This document shows, one piece after another, positions 35,179 to 43,533 of a stretch of DNA of 64,000 nt. This stretch comes from Streptomyces sp. 35G-GA-8. GTDB taxonomy: Bacteria; Actinomycetota; Actinomycetes; Streptomycetales; Streptomycetaceae. A model generated the notes under the pieces. That model had not been told where the DNA came from. It made no database searches and worked only from the letters and a program-made list of their open reading frames with translations. Position 1 is the stretch's first letter. Every line of letters begins with the position of its first letter. Where the stretch lies: contig NZ_JAMHJQ010000016.1 of NCBI RefSeq assembly GCF_023534745.1, positions 62,001-126,000 of the forward strand, read 5' to 3'. The translations under genes and the position numbers were made by a program.

Positions 35179-35909
35179 GGTCGGTCTTTCAGTGGCCGCA
35201 TCGGATCATGGTTCGACGGTACGAAGGCACGGCGGGAGGTACTCAGCAGATTGGGGACAGTGACGGCACCCGATTCGACGGTGCGCAGGGCGTACCGTCG
35301 GTGGCGGGGGTCAAAGCTGAGCGGCTGGTCCCGTACCGCGTCGCCGGGACCATGGCCGACCACCGGATCGGCGATCACTTCGAGTTCGACGCGTCGCTCA
35401 CGGGTACGACGGCGCTGGACCCAGGGGGATGCCTGCCAGGGTTCTGTACGCAAGGCCCGCCACAGGCCCCTCCGATGGACACCCAGATCGATCGGACGGG
35501 AAGGCGGACAGGAACGGCGGCCGAGGTACGGCAGATACACCGGGGCCCGGACCGCCTCGTACAGGGCTTCGATCAGCGCTGACTCCCCCTCGACGGCGGC
35601 GACGAAAACCGCGTCGGAGAGGTAGAAGCGTTCGGAGACCGGCATGGGCTTCCCGGTGTCACCATGGCGCGCGGTCTGGTAGTCGCGTACTCGGGTGCCC
35701 GGCTGGTCGAGCCGAACGGCGAAGGCGAGAGCCGCCAGATCGGAGACATCGGCGCTGCGATCGCGGCCCAGGGCCGCGGCGAGGAGTCCCAGCACACCGC
35801 TCTTGGTGGGTGCGCGTTCCGTCGTACGCCGCGAGAAGCGGGAGGACACCCCCCAGGACTGGAGCGGGCCGGCCAGGCGCAGTGTCAGTACCCTGGTGTG
35901 TTCGCTCAT
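35169..35909 (-). CDS. cas5e: Cascade subunit Cas5e
   Basis: The 246-residue protein (CasD) binds the 5' handle of the crRNA at the base of Cascade. The opening VLTLRLAGPLQSWGVSSRF and ERAPTKSGVLGLLAAALG are the classic Cas5e signature; RFYLSDAVFVAAVEG follows. The ATG overlaps the cas7e stop (ATGA). Confidence 0.92.
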   Translation of the reverse strand: MSEHTRVLTLRLAGPLQSWGVSSRFSRRTTERAPTKSGVLGLLAAALGRDRSADVSDLAALAFAVRLDQPGTRVRDYQTARHGDTGKPMPVSERFYLSDAVFVAAVEGESALIEALYEAVRAPVYLPYLGRRSCPPSRPIDLGVHRRGLWRALRTEPWQASPWVQRRRTRERRVELEVIADPVVGHGPGDAVRDQPLSFDPRHRRYALRTVESGAVTVPNLLSTSRRAFVPSNHDPMRPLKDRPCS

Positions 35910-37123
35910 GCGGAACGGATCCGTCCCTGTGGCTCCGTACCGGTCAGCCGGGCGGCAACCGCTGTGCCCACCGCGTCGAGCAGCCCGCCCATGGTGACCT
36001 CGGTGCCGAGCGCTGCCAGCGGCTCGGTGGCCGCCCCGGCGCGCAGCACCCAGCTCGGGTCGCCTGTGACCTCGTACGCCTTCTCGATGTCGGAGACGTA
36101 CGCGAGCAGTTGGGCACACGCACCGCGCAGGTGGCCGCCCCCCTGAGGAGCGAGGACAGGCTCCTCGAATGCGGTGACAAAGCTGATCGGCCGGGCCGAG
36201 CGGAGGGTGACGACGACCGCTTCGGGAAGGGTGTGGTTGCCGAAAGTGTTGATCTTCCCGGTGGGCATGGAAGACACAAAGCCTTGTACGAAGGCCCTCA
36301 CCGCCCTGAGTACCGGCTCGTCCAGCGGCTCGTCGGCACGCAGGCCGAGACCCAGGTTCTCCCGGAGCCGGTCCACGTCGAGCGCCGCGTAGCGGTAGAG
36401 CGTGGCCGAGTTGAAGTCGACCACGCCGATCATGCCGGCACCGGACTCTTCATCCTTCTCGTTCTGGTCGTCCACCGCCGTGTAATAGTCGGGTTCGTTC
36501 TCGACCTGGTGGACACTGATGGCGTGCGCGACCTGGGCTGCGGCGTCGACGCTGAGGTCAGACGAGTCGGCGACCATCCTTCCGAACAGCGCGATGTCCA
36601 CCGAGTGCCGGGTGTCGGCGATCTCCCGGGCCTTCTGCTTGTTCTCCTTGACCTTCAGATACGCCTTGATGTCATCGGCACCGTCGACCGCGAGCCGGGC
36701 CAGGCCGTGGAACTGGCGGGAGCTGAGGAACATCAAGTAGGAGGACTCGGGTGGTGGCTCGGGCTCGCCTCTCTTCTTGGCGCTCTCCGCCTTTCTCCGG
36801 GGCACCTCGATCTTCGCCCCTGTCGCGGCGGACAGCGTCTCGGCGGCGAGGGCCAAGGAGACGGAACCTTCGAGCGAGGGCTCTTCGGCAGTGATCCGCT
36901 CGGCGAGCAGCTCAGCGACCCGGCGGGTACGGACACCCAGTTCGTCCGGGTCCAGCAGTTTCCCGAACGCCCGGCGGGTGGCCTTCTTCCACGCCTGGCT
37001 GGATACCCGGGCTCGGCGCACGCCGCCGTACATGGCGGTCTTCGGGGTTCCGGTGTCGTCGCGGTTGAGGTTGCTCGGCGGCACGGTTTGCAGGACGTGC
37101 ACGTCGATGATGGTGCGGCTCAC
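35906..37123 (-). CDS. cas7e: Cascade backbone subunit Cas7e
   Basis: The 405-residue protein (CasC/Cse4) forms the crRNA-binding backbone. Diagnostic segments are IDVHVLQTVPPSNLNRDDTG, MYGGVRRARVSSQAWKKATR and a C-terminal QGFVSSMPTGKINTFGNHTL. It is longer than the E. coli protein (363 residues) through an insertion rich in Lys and Glu (ESAKKRGEPEPPPESS). The GTG start overlaps the cse2 stop. Confidence 0.93.
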   Translation of the reverse strand: MSRTIIDVHVLQTVPPSNLNRDDTGTPKTAMYGGVRRARVSSQAWKKATRRAFGKLLDPDELGVRTRRVAELLAERITAEEPSLEGSVSLALAAETLSAATGAKIEVPRRKAESAKKRGEPEPPPESSYLMFLSSRQFHGLARLAVDGADDIKAYLKVKENKQKAREIADTRHSVDIALFGRMVADSSDLSVDAAAQVAHAISVHQVENEPDYYTAVDDQNEKDEESGAGMIGVVDFNSATLYRYAALDVDRLRENLGLGLRADEPLDEPVLRAVRAFVQGFVSSMPTGKINTFGNHTLPEAVVVTLRSARPISFVTAFEEPVLAPQGGGHLRGACAQLLAYVSDIEKAYEVTGDPSWVLRAGAATEPLAALGTEVTMGGLLDAVGTAVAARLTGTEPQGRIRSA

Positions 37124-37860
37124 GGGGTGTCGTCCTCTGGGGTGGTGGTGTCGGGATCGTCCGGTGTGTTCTGTCCGGCTTCCGCCGTGCTGTTTCCGGC
37201 CTCCGCCATGCCCCCGACGGACGGGGGCCGGTGGACCGCGAGGTAGGAGCGGCCCCAGGAGCGACGCACCGACGTAGATCCGCCCGGCTGTTGCCAGGTG
37301 TGGAGCTGGTCGGCGAGCAGCGCGTAATCGAGTGGGATCGTGTCGCGGCGGAGCAGGAGAACGAGGTCGCGCAGCCGTCCGGCAAGCACGGCGGGGGTGG
37401 CGGCGGTGCCGACGCGGACGAAGCGTTTACGTGTGGGCTCGTCGATCTCGGGACCGGGATGCAACCGGCGTACGGCTGAGCCGAGTTCGGGACCGGGTCT
37501 GCGGTGCATGCGGGCGATGCGGTGGGACTGCTGGTGCAGCGACCACAGGGTGACCGCTGCGTACGCCGCCTCCTCGGCCCAGCACATCGCCTCTTCGGCC
37601 ACCTCGCCACGTTCGTAACGCGCGTACAGCGGTTCGGTGCCGATCAGACCCCACAGATCGGGTGCCTCCCCGGCGGAGCAGCCGATGCCACGCCGCAGCC
37701 GGGCCAGGGTGCTTACCGCGTCACTCCGGTCGTCCAGATAGCCACGCTGTAGAGCGTTGATGTGCTGGTGGACGGCAGCGCCGACAGGACCGAGCGGTGC
37801 CTGCCGGGGGCCGGTTCCTGGGGCGGAGACGGTTGCGGCGGTAGAAACGGTGGCGGTCAT
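37120..37860 (-). CDS. cse2: Cascade small subunit Cse2 (Cas11)
   Basis: The 246-residue helical protein (CasB) bridges the Cascade backbone and stabilises the R-loop. The family core is visible in SDAVSTLARLRRGIG, LWSLHQQSHRIARMHR and RDTIPLDYALLADQLHTW. It carries an N-terminal Thr/Ala/Pro extension of about 28 residues and an acidic Asp/Thr/Pro tail of about 35 residues that are not part of the fold. It is coupled on both sides by four-base overlaps. Confidence 0.88.
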   Translation of the reverse strand: MTATVSTAATVSAPGTGPRQAPLGPVGAAVHQHINALQRGYLDDRSDAVSTLARLRRGIGCSAGEAPDLWGLIGTEPLYARYERGEVAEEAMCWAEEAAYAAVTLWSLHQQSHRIARMHRRPGPELGSAVRRLHPGPEIDEPTRKRFVRVGTAATPAVLAGRLRDLVLLLRRDTIPLDYALLADQLHTWQQPGGSTSVRRSWGRSYLAVHRPPSVGGMAEAGNSTAEAGQNTPDDPDTTTPEDDTP

Positions 37861-40800
37861 GCCGGGGACTCCACAGAAGCGGGCTGGGCGGGCGTCGAAG
37901 GTGGGGGGCCGTCGCTGTCGGTGGTCAGGAGCCGACCGAGCCGGGTGCGGAAGCGTGATTCGGCCGCGGCGTCGTTCAGCCAGCGCGGTCCGCCCCGGGC
38001 CTCCACGACGCGGCCCTCCCACGCGGCGAGCCCCGCGTCGTCCAGCAGCCCGGCGCCGAGGTCCCCGACGATGCGGCGCAGGTCCCGTTTCCAGCGGTCG
38101 CGCTGTCGATCCGGGTCGGAAGCCGTGCCGAGTTCCCTCAACCAGTGGCGGTACGGGGTGTCGAGGGTGCCGAATCCCAGGTCACGTGCCGCGTTCTTAC
38201 GCGGCTCGGGATCGGAGCCGGTTGCCAGGGCGAGGTCGGCGGCGAGGTCGCCGAGCACCTGGACAGCCTCTTCCGCATCCTTGAGCCCGTCCAGGGCCCT
38301 CTGTCCGTAACGCCGGTCGTCGCGGTGGAGAAGGACCACGGGCATCAGCACCCCGTCGTCCACCACCTCGTCGATCACCGACTGCTGGGTTCCGTATTTC
38401 GCGCCGACGACGCGGGTGCGGATCAGGTGCCGATGCGGCAGGAACCCTTCGGTCGCGAGCCGTGCGACCCACTCCACAATTCCGGGCGTGAGACGTTGGG
38501 CCCCGTCCTGCCGCATCGCGGTCCCCTGCTCCTGGCCAGCGAGCAGCCCCTTCAGACCGCGCCAGGCCGTCCGCGACGGGTCGTGCTCCTGGGGCAGATA
38601 CACCAGCGGCTCTCCGCGCTTCTTCTCCTGCGCGGGGCTGCGCCGCCAGCCCGTCATGGGCTCGTATCCCTGCTTGTTGTGCGGTTCGAGGCGGTCGCCG
38701 TAGGCCAGCACAACACCGTGAACGCCGTCGGTGTCGTGGTGCAGCCGGATGCGACGGGACTGCCAGGTGTACAGGTCCCTTACACCGTAGGGTCGTTGTG
38801 AGAGATCCTTCGCCTCGGCCGGCCCGCAGGGCGCCGCCCGCCAGGCCGGCCGGTCGGCCCTGTCCGTATGCCGACCGGTCATGTCCGCGGCCATGAGGTT
38901 GAGCAGCAGCGTCTCGCGGAGAGTGTCCCCCTCGATCAGAATCCCACCAAGATTCCCCGCCCAGGCCAAGCCCTGCGGATAGCCTTTGCCCGCCTTCACC
39001 CGAGGATCGTCCACGGCACCCGACTTGATGCCCGACGAATCGAACGCCTGGGTATGGACCAGCCAGCGGGCTGCCTCCGCGAAGCCGAGCCGGTCGACGC
39101 CCGGCCTTCTCATGCTGAAGAACGGCTCGCCGTTGGGCACATCGGCCACGAGGCGGTTGAGCGAAGAGATCTCGTCCTTGGCCGTACGCAACTCGGCGAC
39201 CTGGAAGAAGGGACGTTCCGGATGCAACAGGTCGAACCGCTCGCGGTAGCGGTCCAGATAGTCGGCGACCGGCGCGAACGGTGCTTCCTCCAGCCACAGT
39301 TCGCCCCACGCCTCGGTGTCGGCCGGGGTCTGGCCGTCCTCCGGGTCGTCGCCGAGCGCGTCATGGAGGATCGCCAGGAGCAGGCGGATCAGGGCGAAGT
39401 CCTGGGTCGGGAGATCCCCGACGAGCCGACGGATGTCGCCGGCCTGGTCGAACAGCTCCAGTAACGACAGCTCACGCTTCTGGCCGTCGGTGAACTGCAC
39501 CGGTAGCCAGGGGCGGTTGGTCAAGTCGAAGGACGGTGCTTCGCTCCGCCGCACCAGTTCCTCCTTCTTGCTCGGTTCGTCCCGGGTCACCAGAAGTCCT
39601 TCGTCCGGGTCGTAGGACAGGTACCACCCCGCCAACGAGGCCCGGCAATCCTCGTCGAGCGCGAGGACCAACTCCCCGGCGAGCCAGTGGCTCTCCTTCT
39701 CCTGCCAGGCCGGGATGTAGAGCTCCTCCAGTTCGGCGAGAGCCCGTTCCAATTCGTTGGGGAAGGAGAAGTGGTACGGCAACCGCAGACCGCTCGCGGC
39801 GGCCGCACGCGCGGCGCGAGCCGACGGCACCGCGTCGGTCGGCAGGTCGAGACCGCCCCGGCCCTTGTCCAGCCAGGGCAAGGTGCACAGAGTCCCGTCG
39901 GCCCGGCGCATCACGACCAGGACCTCCAGACTCTCCCGGCTGTCACGGACCTGTGCCCGTCCGGCCCGACTGTCGTCCGCGTCCCCGACACCGGCGTCGA
40001 TCCAGCCGATGAGCGGTCGCCCGGCCTTGCGTACCTCGTCCAACCGGAAAACGCGGGCCTTCTGCCGCTGTCCGGCACTGACCTCTTCATGCGCGGCGCG
40101 TGCCTGGCCGACAGTCTCTGCCCACTGCGGTGGACAGGGCTCGTCCGCGCCGTAGGCCCGCTGGACGAGCGGGCAGATGTCCTCCGGCAGGCGTACCGGC
40201 CGGGCCGGGCCGTCTCCGGTGCCCAAGTACGGGGCCAGGACGGCAAGGGAACGCAGCAAAGGGTAGGCACCGTAGACGGTGCGCGAACCTCGTACGGGTT
40301 CGGGAGCAGGCCGCGTCTGCCAGTCGACACCGGTCACCAGGCAGCGAGGCCGCCGCAAGCGTGGCGGACGCTCGCTCTGGTGCTCGCCACGCGGGTGGCG
40401 GTGCAGTCGCCCCATCCGCTGGAGCAGCAGGTCCACCGGGCACAGGTCGGTCACCAGCAGATCGAAGTCCACATCCAGCGACTGCTCGGCCACTTGGCTG
40501 GCCACCACGATGTGCGCCCCGAACGGTCGTTGCGGGGACGTGCCGTCGTGGTCCGGCGCTCCGAAGCGGGCCAGCAGTGACGCGTCCTTACGGGCTCGGT
40601 CGACGTCGATGAAGCGCGCATGCGCCACGGTGACGTGCTCAGCGCCGAACCTCTCCCGTAGTACGGCCGCGGTGTCCGTCACCCGGTCGACGGTGTTGCG
40701 GACAACCAAGGCACAGCCCCCGTCGGCCAGTTCCTCGACCAACCGGTCGGCCAGCACGCTCACGTCGTCATCGAGACGCTCCAACTCCACGTCGGTACGA

Positions 40801-42560
40801 CGGCCGGAGGCGGCGGGCGACGCCGTCACGGATACCGCACCGGGGGCCACCGCGGTCAGCAGCGGGTAACCGGATGCGGCTGCCACGTCCGCGGCGTCGG
40901 CGCCCGTATACGCCTCCGCCAACTCCCTCCGCCGGGAGGCAGGAAGTGTCGCCGACAGGACGATCACCGGAACGCGATAGGCCCCCAGCCACGACAGCAC
41001 ACGGTCGAGGTAGGTGTTCATGTACGCGTCGTAGGCGTGCACTTCGTCGACGACGACGACCTTGCCGGCCATGGCCAGGTGCCGCAGCGCCAAGTGCCGG
41101 CTCTTCAGGCCGGTCATCAGCAACTGGTCGATCGTCCCGACCGCGAATGAGGCGAGCAGCCCCTTCTTGCGGCCTCGCAGCCATTGGTGTGCGACGAGGT
41201 CGGCGGACGCGGCCTTCCCTTCGGCGGAGATCAGCCCGGTTGGGGCGGCCCCGGCGGAAGCCACCGGGGCGGCAGGGCGCTCGTCGGCGCCGTACGCGTC
41301 CACGGCGGCGATGGTGCGGTGGCTTTCCCGCATCAGAAGGGCGTAGTCCTCCTGGAGCGCCGCCTTGGCGTGGGCCAGCAGTACCGACCGCTCGCCGCTG
41401 GCCGAGGGCGCGTCCGGCGCGGGCGGTACGAACCCCGGAAGCCGGTCGAGCCAGTCCAACAGCCGCGGGAACATGGCGTTGCTGGTCGCCATGGTGGGCA
41501 GCGCGACGTAGCATCCACCCGCACCTGAGCGAGCAGCGAACACCTCTGCCACCGCGAGCGCCGCTTCGGTCTTCCCCTCCCCCATGGGCGCCTCGATGAC
41601 GAGCATTCCCGGCCGTGTCATATCGCGGGCCATCGCAACGGCCTGTTCTTGTACGGGCCTCACTGACGCGCCGGGGGGAAGCGCGAAGCGCGAACCGAAC
41701 AACTCGTCAACGTGTTCAGGTGGTTCGACCGGCGCCCAGGGAGCCGGGAGCCTCAGACCTTCCCATGCCGCAGCCACCCGTTCGGCATCACTACGGGAGT
41801 GCTCTTCGGGAAAGTAAGGAAAAAGGTCAGGATTGCTGGCGATCCAGTCACACACGATCACCACGGCGGTGAGCAACACCTGAACTGTCTGCGGCAGCTT
41901 CACTTTCTGCCAGTCGCCGAGCCGATCGTCCACCTGGAACACTTCCGCGCACGCGTCCAGCAGCTCGTTCTGCACGCGCGCCCAGACGGCCTCCGCCGGG
42001 CCGGGAGTCCGCAACAACTCCGGGTGAGCGTCGAGGTTGTGGATCTGCATGTGATCCGGCGGGACACCGTGGTGGCCTCCTGCCATCACGGAGAACTGGG
42101 CCGAGGCCCGGCGGGTCCATCCATGCCGCTCCTCAAGCCATTCTTGGAGCAGTATCTGGCCGGCAAGCCCGTGCGGAGCCATCCGTCGATCGTCACCGAA
42201 TTGTTTCTGGGTACGCATCCCGAAACCGGCGGACGCCATCACCTGTGCCAGCTCCTCCACTTGGCAGGCGAAAGCCGGCGTGCACTTTCCGATGTCGTGT
42301 GTTCCCGCCAGCCACACGGCCAGACGCCGCCCGTCGTCCTCTCCCCCGGGAAGGACCTCCGCCACCATTCCCTTCACATTGCGCGGCAACCAGTGCTCCC
42401 ACAACAGCCCGGCAACGGCAGCGCTGTCAGCCATGTGCCGCCACAAGGGCAGCCACTTCCCCGTGGTCCGATCGTGCTTGGCCCACACGGTCCGGGCAGC
42501 AGCCGTCAACCGGCCACCGAGACTTGCGGGCTGAGCCCTGTCGTTACGCACGGCGGTCAT
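37857..42560 (-). CDS. cas3-cse1: Cas3-Cse1 fusion protein
   Basis: The 1,567-residue protein joins the Cas3 nuclease-helicase to the Cascade large subunit Cse1. The HD nuclease has H42, HD at 88-89 with K92, HH at 163-164 and D238. The helicase has motif I MGEGKT (326-331), DEVH (505-508), SATLP (536-540) and QRMGRLHRH. From about residue 1010 the Cse1 part begins with FDLTNRPWLPVQFTDGQ and continues through LAWAGNLGGILIEGDTLRET. Such fusions are known in some Streptomyces I-E systems. The fusion means that target recognition and degradation act as one unit instead of recruiting Cas3 separately. The ATG at 42560 lacks a strong ribosome binding site. Confidence 0.93.
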   Translation of the reverse strand: MTAVRNDRAQPASLGGRLTAAARTVWAKHDRTTGKWLPLWRHMADSAAVAGLLWEHWLPRNVKGMVAEVLPGGEDDGRRLAVWLAGTHDIGKCTPAFACQVEELAQVMASAGFGMRTQKQFGDDRRMAPHGLAGQILLQEWLEERHGWTRRASAQFSVMAGGHHGVPPDHMQIHNLDAHPELLRTPGPAEAVWARVQNELLDACAEVFQVDDRLGDWQKVKLPQTVQVLLTAVVIVCDWIASNPDLFPYFPEEHSRSDAERVAAAWEGLRLPAPWAPVEPPEHVDELFGSRFALPPGASVRPVQEQAVAMARDMTRPGMLVIEAPMGEGKTEAALAVAEVFAARSGAGGCYVALPTMATSNAMFPRLLDWLDRLPGFVPPAPDAPSASGERSVLLAHAKAALQEDYALLMRESHRTIAAVDAYGADERPAAPVASAGAAPTGLISAEGKAASADLVAHQWLRGRKKGLLASFAVGTIDQLLMTGLKSRHLALRHLAMAGKVVVVDEVHAYDAYMNTYLDRVLSWLGAYRVPVIVLSATLPASRRRELAEAYTGADAADVAAASGYPLLTAVAPGAVSVTASPAASGRRTDVELERLDDDVSVLADRLVEELADGGCALVVRNTVDRVTDTAAVLRERFGAEHVTVAHARFIDVDRARKDASLLARFGAPDHDGTSPQRPFGAHIVVASQVAEQSLDVDFDLLVTDLCPVDLLLQRMGRLHRHPRGEHQSERPPRLRRPRCLVTGVDWQTRPAPEPVRGSRTVYGAYPLLRSLAVLAPYLGTGDGPARPVRLPEDICPLVQRAYGADEPCPPQWAETVGQARAAHEEVSAGQRQKARVFRLDEVRKAGRPLIGWIDAGVGDADDSRAGRAQVRDSRESLEVLVVMRRADGTLCTLPWLDKGRGGLDLPTDAVPSARAARAAAASGLRLPYHFSFPNELERALAELEELYIPAWQEKESHWLAGELVLALDEDCRASLAGWYLSYDPDEGLLVTRDEPSKKEELVRRSEAPSFDLTNRPWLPVQFTDGQKRELSLLELFDQAGDIRRLVGDLPTQDFALIRLLLAILHDALGDDPEDGQTPADTEAWGELWLEEAPFAPVADYLDRYRERFDLLHPERPFFQVAELRTAKDEISSLNRLVADVPNGEPFFSMRRPGVDRLGFAEAARWLVHTQAFDSSGIKSGAVDDPRVKAGKGYPQGLAWAGNLGGILIEGDTLRETLLLNLMAADMTGRHTDRADRPAWRAAPCGPAEAKDLSQRPYGVRDLYTWQSRRIRLHHDTDGVHGVVLAYGDRLEPHNKQGYEPMTGWRRSPAQEKKRGEPLVYLPQEHDPSRTAWRGLKGLLAGQEQGTAMRQDGAQRLTPGIVEWVARLATEGFLPHRHLIRTRVVGAKYGTQQSVIDEVVDDGVLMPVVLLHRDDRRYGQRALDGLKDAEEAVQVLGDLAADLALATGSDPEPRKNAARDLGFGTLDTPYRHWLRELGTASDPDRQRDRWKRDLRRIVGDLGAGLLDDAGLAAWEGRVVEARGGPRWLNDAAAESRFRTRLGRLLTTDSDGPPPSTPAQPASVESPA

Positions 42561-42751
42561 TTAACAGGGCGCCGCGTGGAGCGTGCGCTACGTTCGGCGA
42601 ATCGATCAGGATCGGTCAAATATAGGCAGACTCAACGGAACGCGGACAGCGCGACAGCGCACGACGAGACGGCCATCAAGGATGCGTCCGCTCTCCCGAT
42701 AGACCCAAGTACCCGCCAACAGGTTTGGATCGATTACGGTTGACCCAAGAT

Positions 42752-42780
42752 CTGCTCCCCGCCGATGCGGGGAAATTGGC
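42752..42780 (+). repeat. degenerate inverted CRISPR-like repeat A
   Basis: CTGCTCCCC, then GCCGATGCGG, then GGAAATTGGC. Compared with the crRNA-sense strand of the array repeat, the first nine bases and the 3' stem are kept, while the loop and the last eight bases (the 5' handle) differ. It reads rightward, opposite to the array's transcription. Confidence 0.65.
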
Positions 42781-42904
42781 TGGAGCCATGAGCGCACGAG
42801 AACCGCGTGCGAACGGTGGCCCGGTTATACCGGCGGGAATATTCAGGATCCGGAGCAAACCGGATGTACCCGCTAGAAATTTACGTTCCACTCTTATTAT
42901 CCGC

Positions 42905-42933
42905 CTGCTCCCCGCGCCTGCGGGGATTAGCAT
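42905..42933 (+). repeat. degenerate inverted CRISPR-like repeat B
   Basis: The first 23 bases (CTGCTCCCCGCG then CCTGCGGGGAT) equal the array repeat in its crRNA sense; the last six (TAGCAT) differ. It reads rightward and is preceded at 42895-42900 by TATTAT, a good -10 box, within an AT-rich patch. Confidence 0.7.
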
Positions 42934-43533
42934 CACGCTCACCGGCAGAGCGAGGTAATCCCCGCACCAAACCATCCGGGAATCACAAGCGGCAACGCCA
43001 GGATTCAATAGCCAGCAACGCTAGAAATAAGCGTTCAGACATCTCACCCACGGCGCGGCGATAGCGCACGCTCACGATTCATGGGTAGCGTCCGCCATGG
43101 CCCAAACGTCAGGCCGGGTTGTGCCATGCCAGTACGCAGGTCATCGATAATGCGACTTAAATGTTTGGCGGAGAAAATGACCGTTGGAGTTGTTGCGCCC
43201 GTCTCGCAGCTCTGCCCGGCAATCGTCATTTACCTGCTCGGCTGGTGGTGCAATCCGTCGAGCGTCAGAGCCGGGGTCCGGAGAGTCCGTGCTGCCATGG
43301 CGCCCTCGCTCACGTCGCACCCGTGCACGAACCCGGACATCTCGCGGGTCCGGCCGGTCACCAGTCCTGCGGATCCCCAGCGCCAAATCCACGGCTTGCC
43401 TGTGTGCGCCTGTCTTTGGAAGCCCGCCAATCGCCAGGGAAGCGTTCGCCTCACCTAGGAAAAACCTCTGGTTTCCGCTCAACCAGGAACGGCACCCCAC
43501 GCGACTCCACCGGCTCGGAATCTGACAAGTTAG

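Larger units (their letters stand above)
42561..43533. other. intergenic region between cas operon and CRISPR array
   Basis: Nearly 1 kb without a supported gene. It holds two solitary CRISPR-like repeats in inverse orientation (listed separately), a locally AT-rich patch around 42,880-42,900, and otherwise decayed-looking sequence. The promoter of the leftward cas operon must be near 42,561-42,740. Confidence 0.5.

Noticed and set aside
35429-37246. A 605-residue rightward frame opposite cas5e/cas7e
   Set aside because: Antisense shadow of clearly identified cas genes.
42752-42933. Reading repeats A and B as a short functional CRISPR array
   Set aside because: Their 153-bp spacing does not fit 29+32 units, and both have altered 5'-handle bases; they are kept only as solitary repeats.
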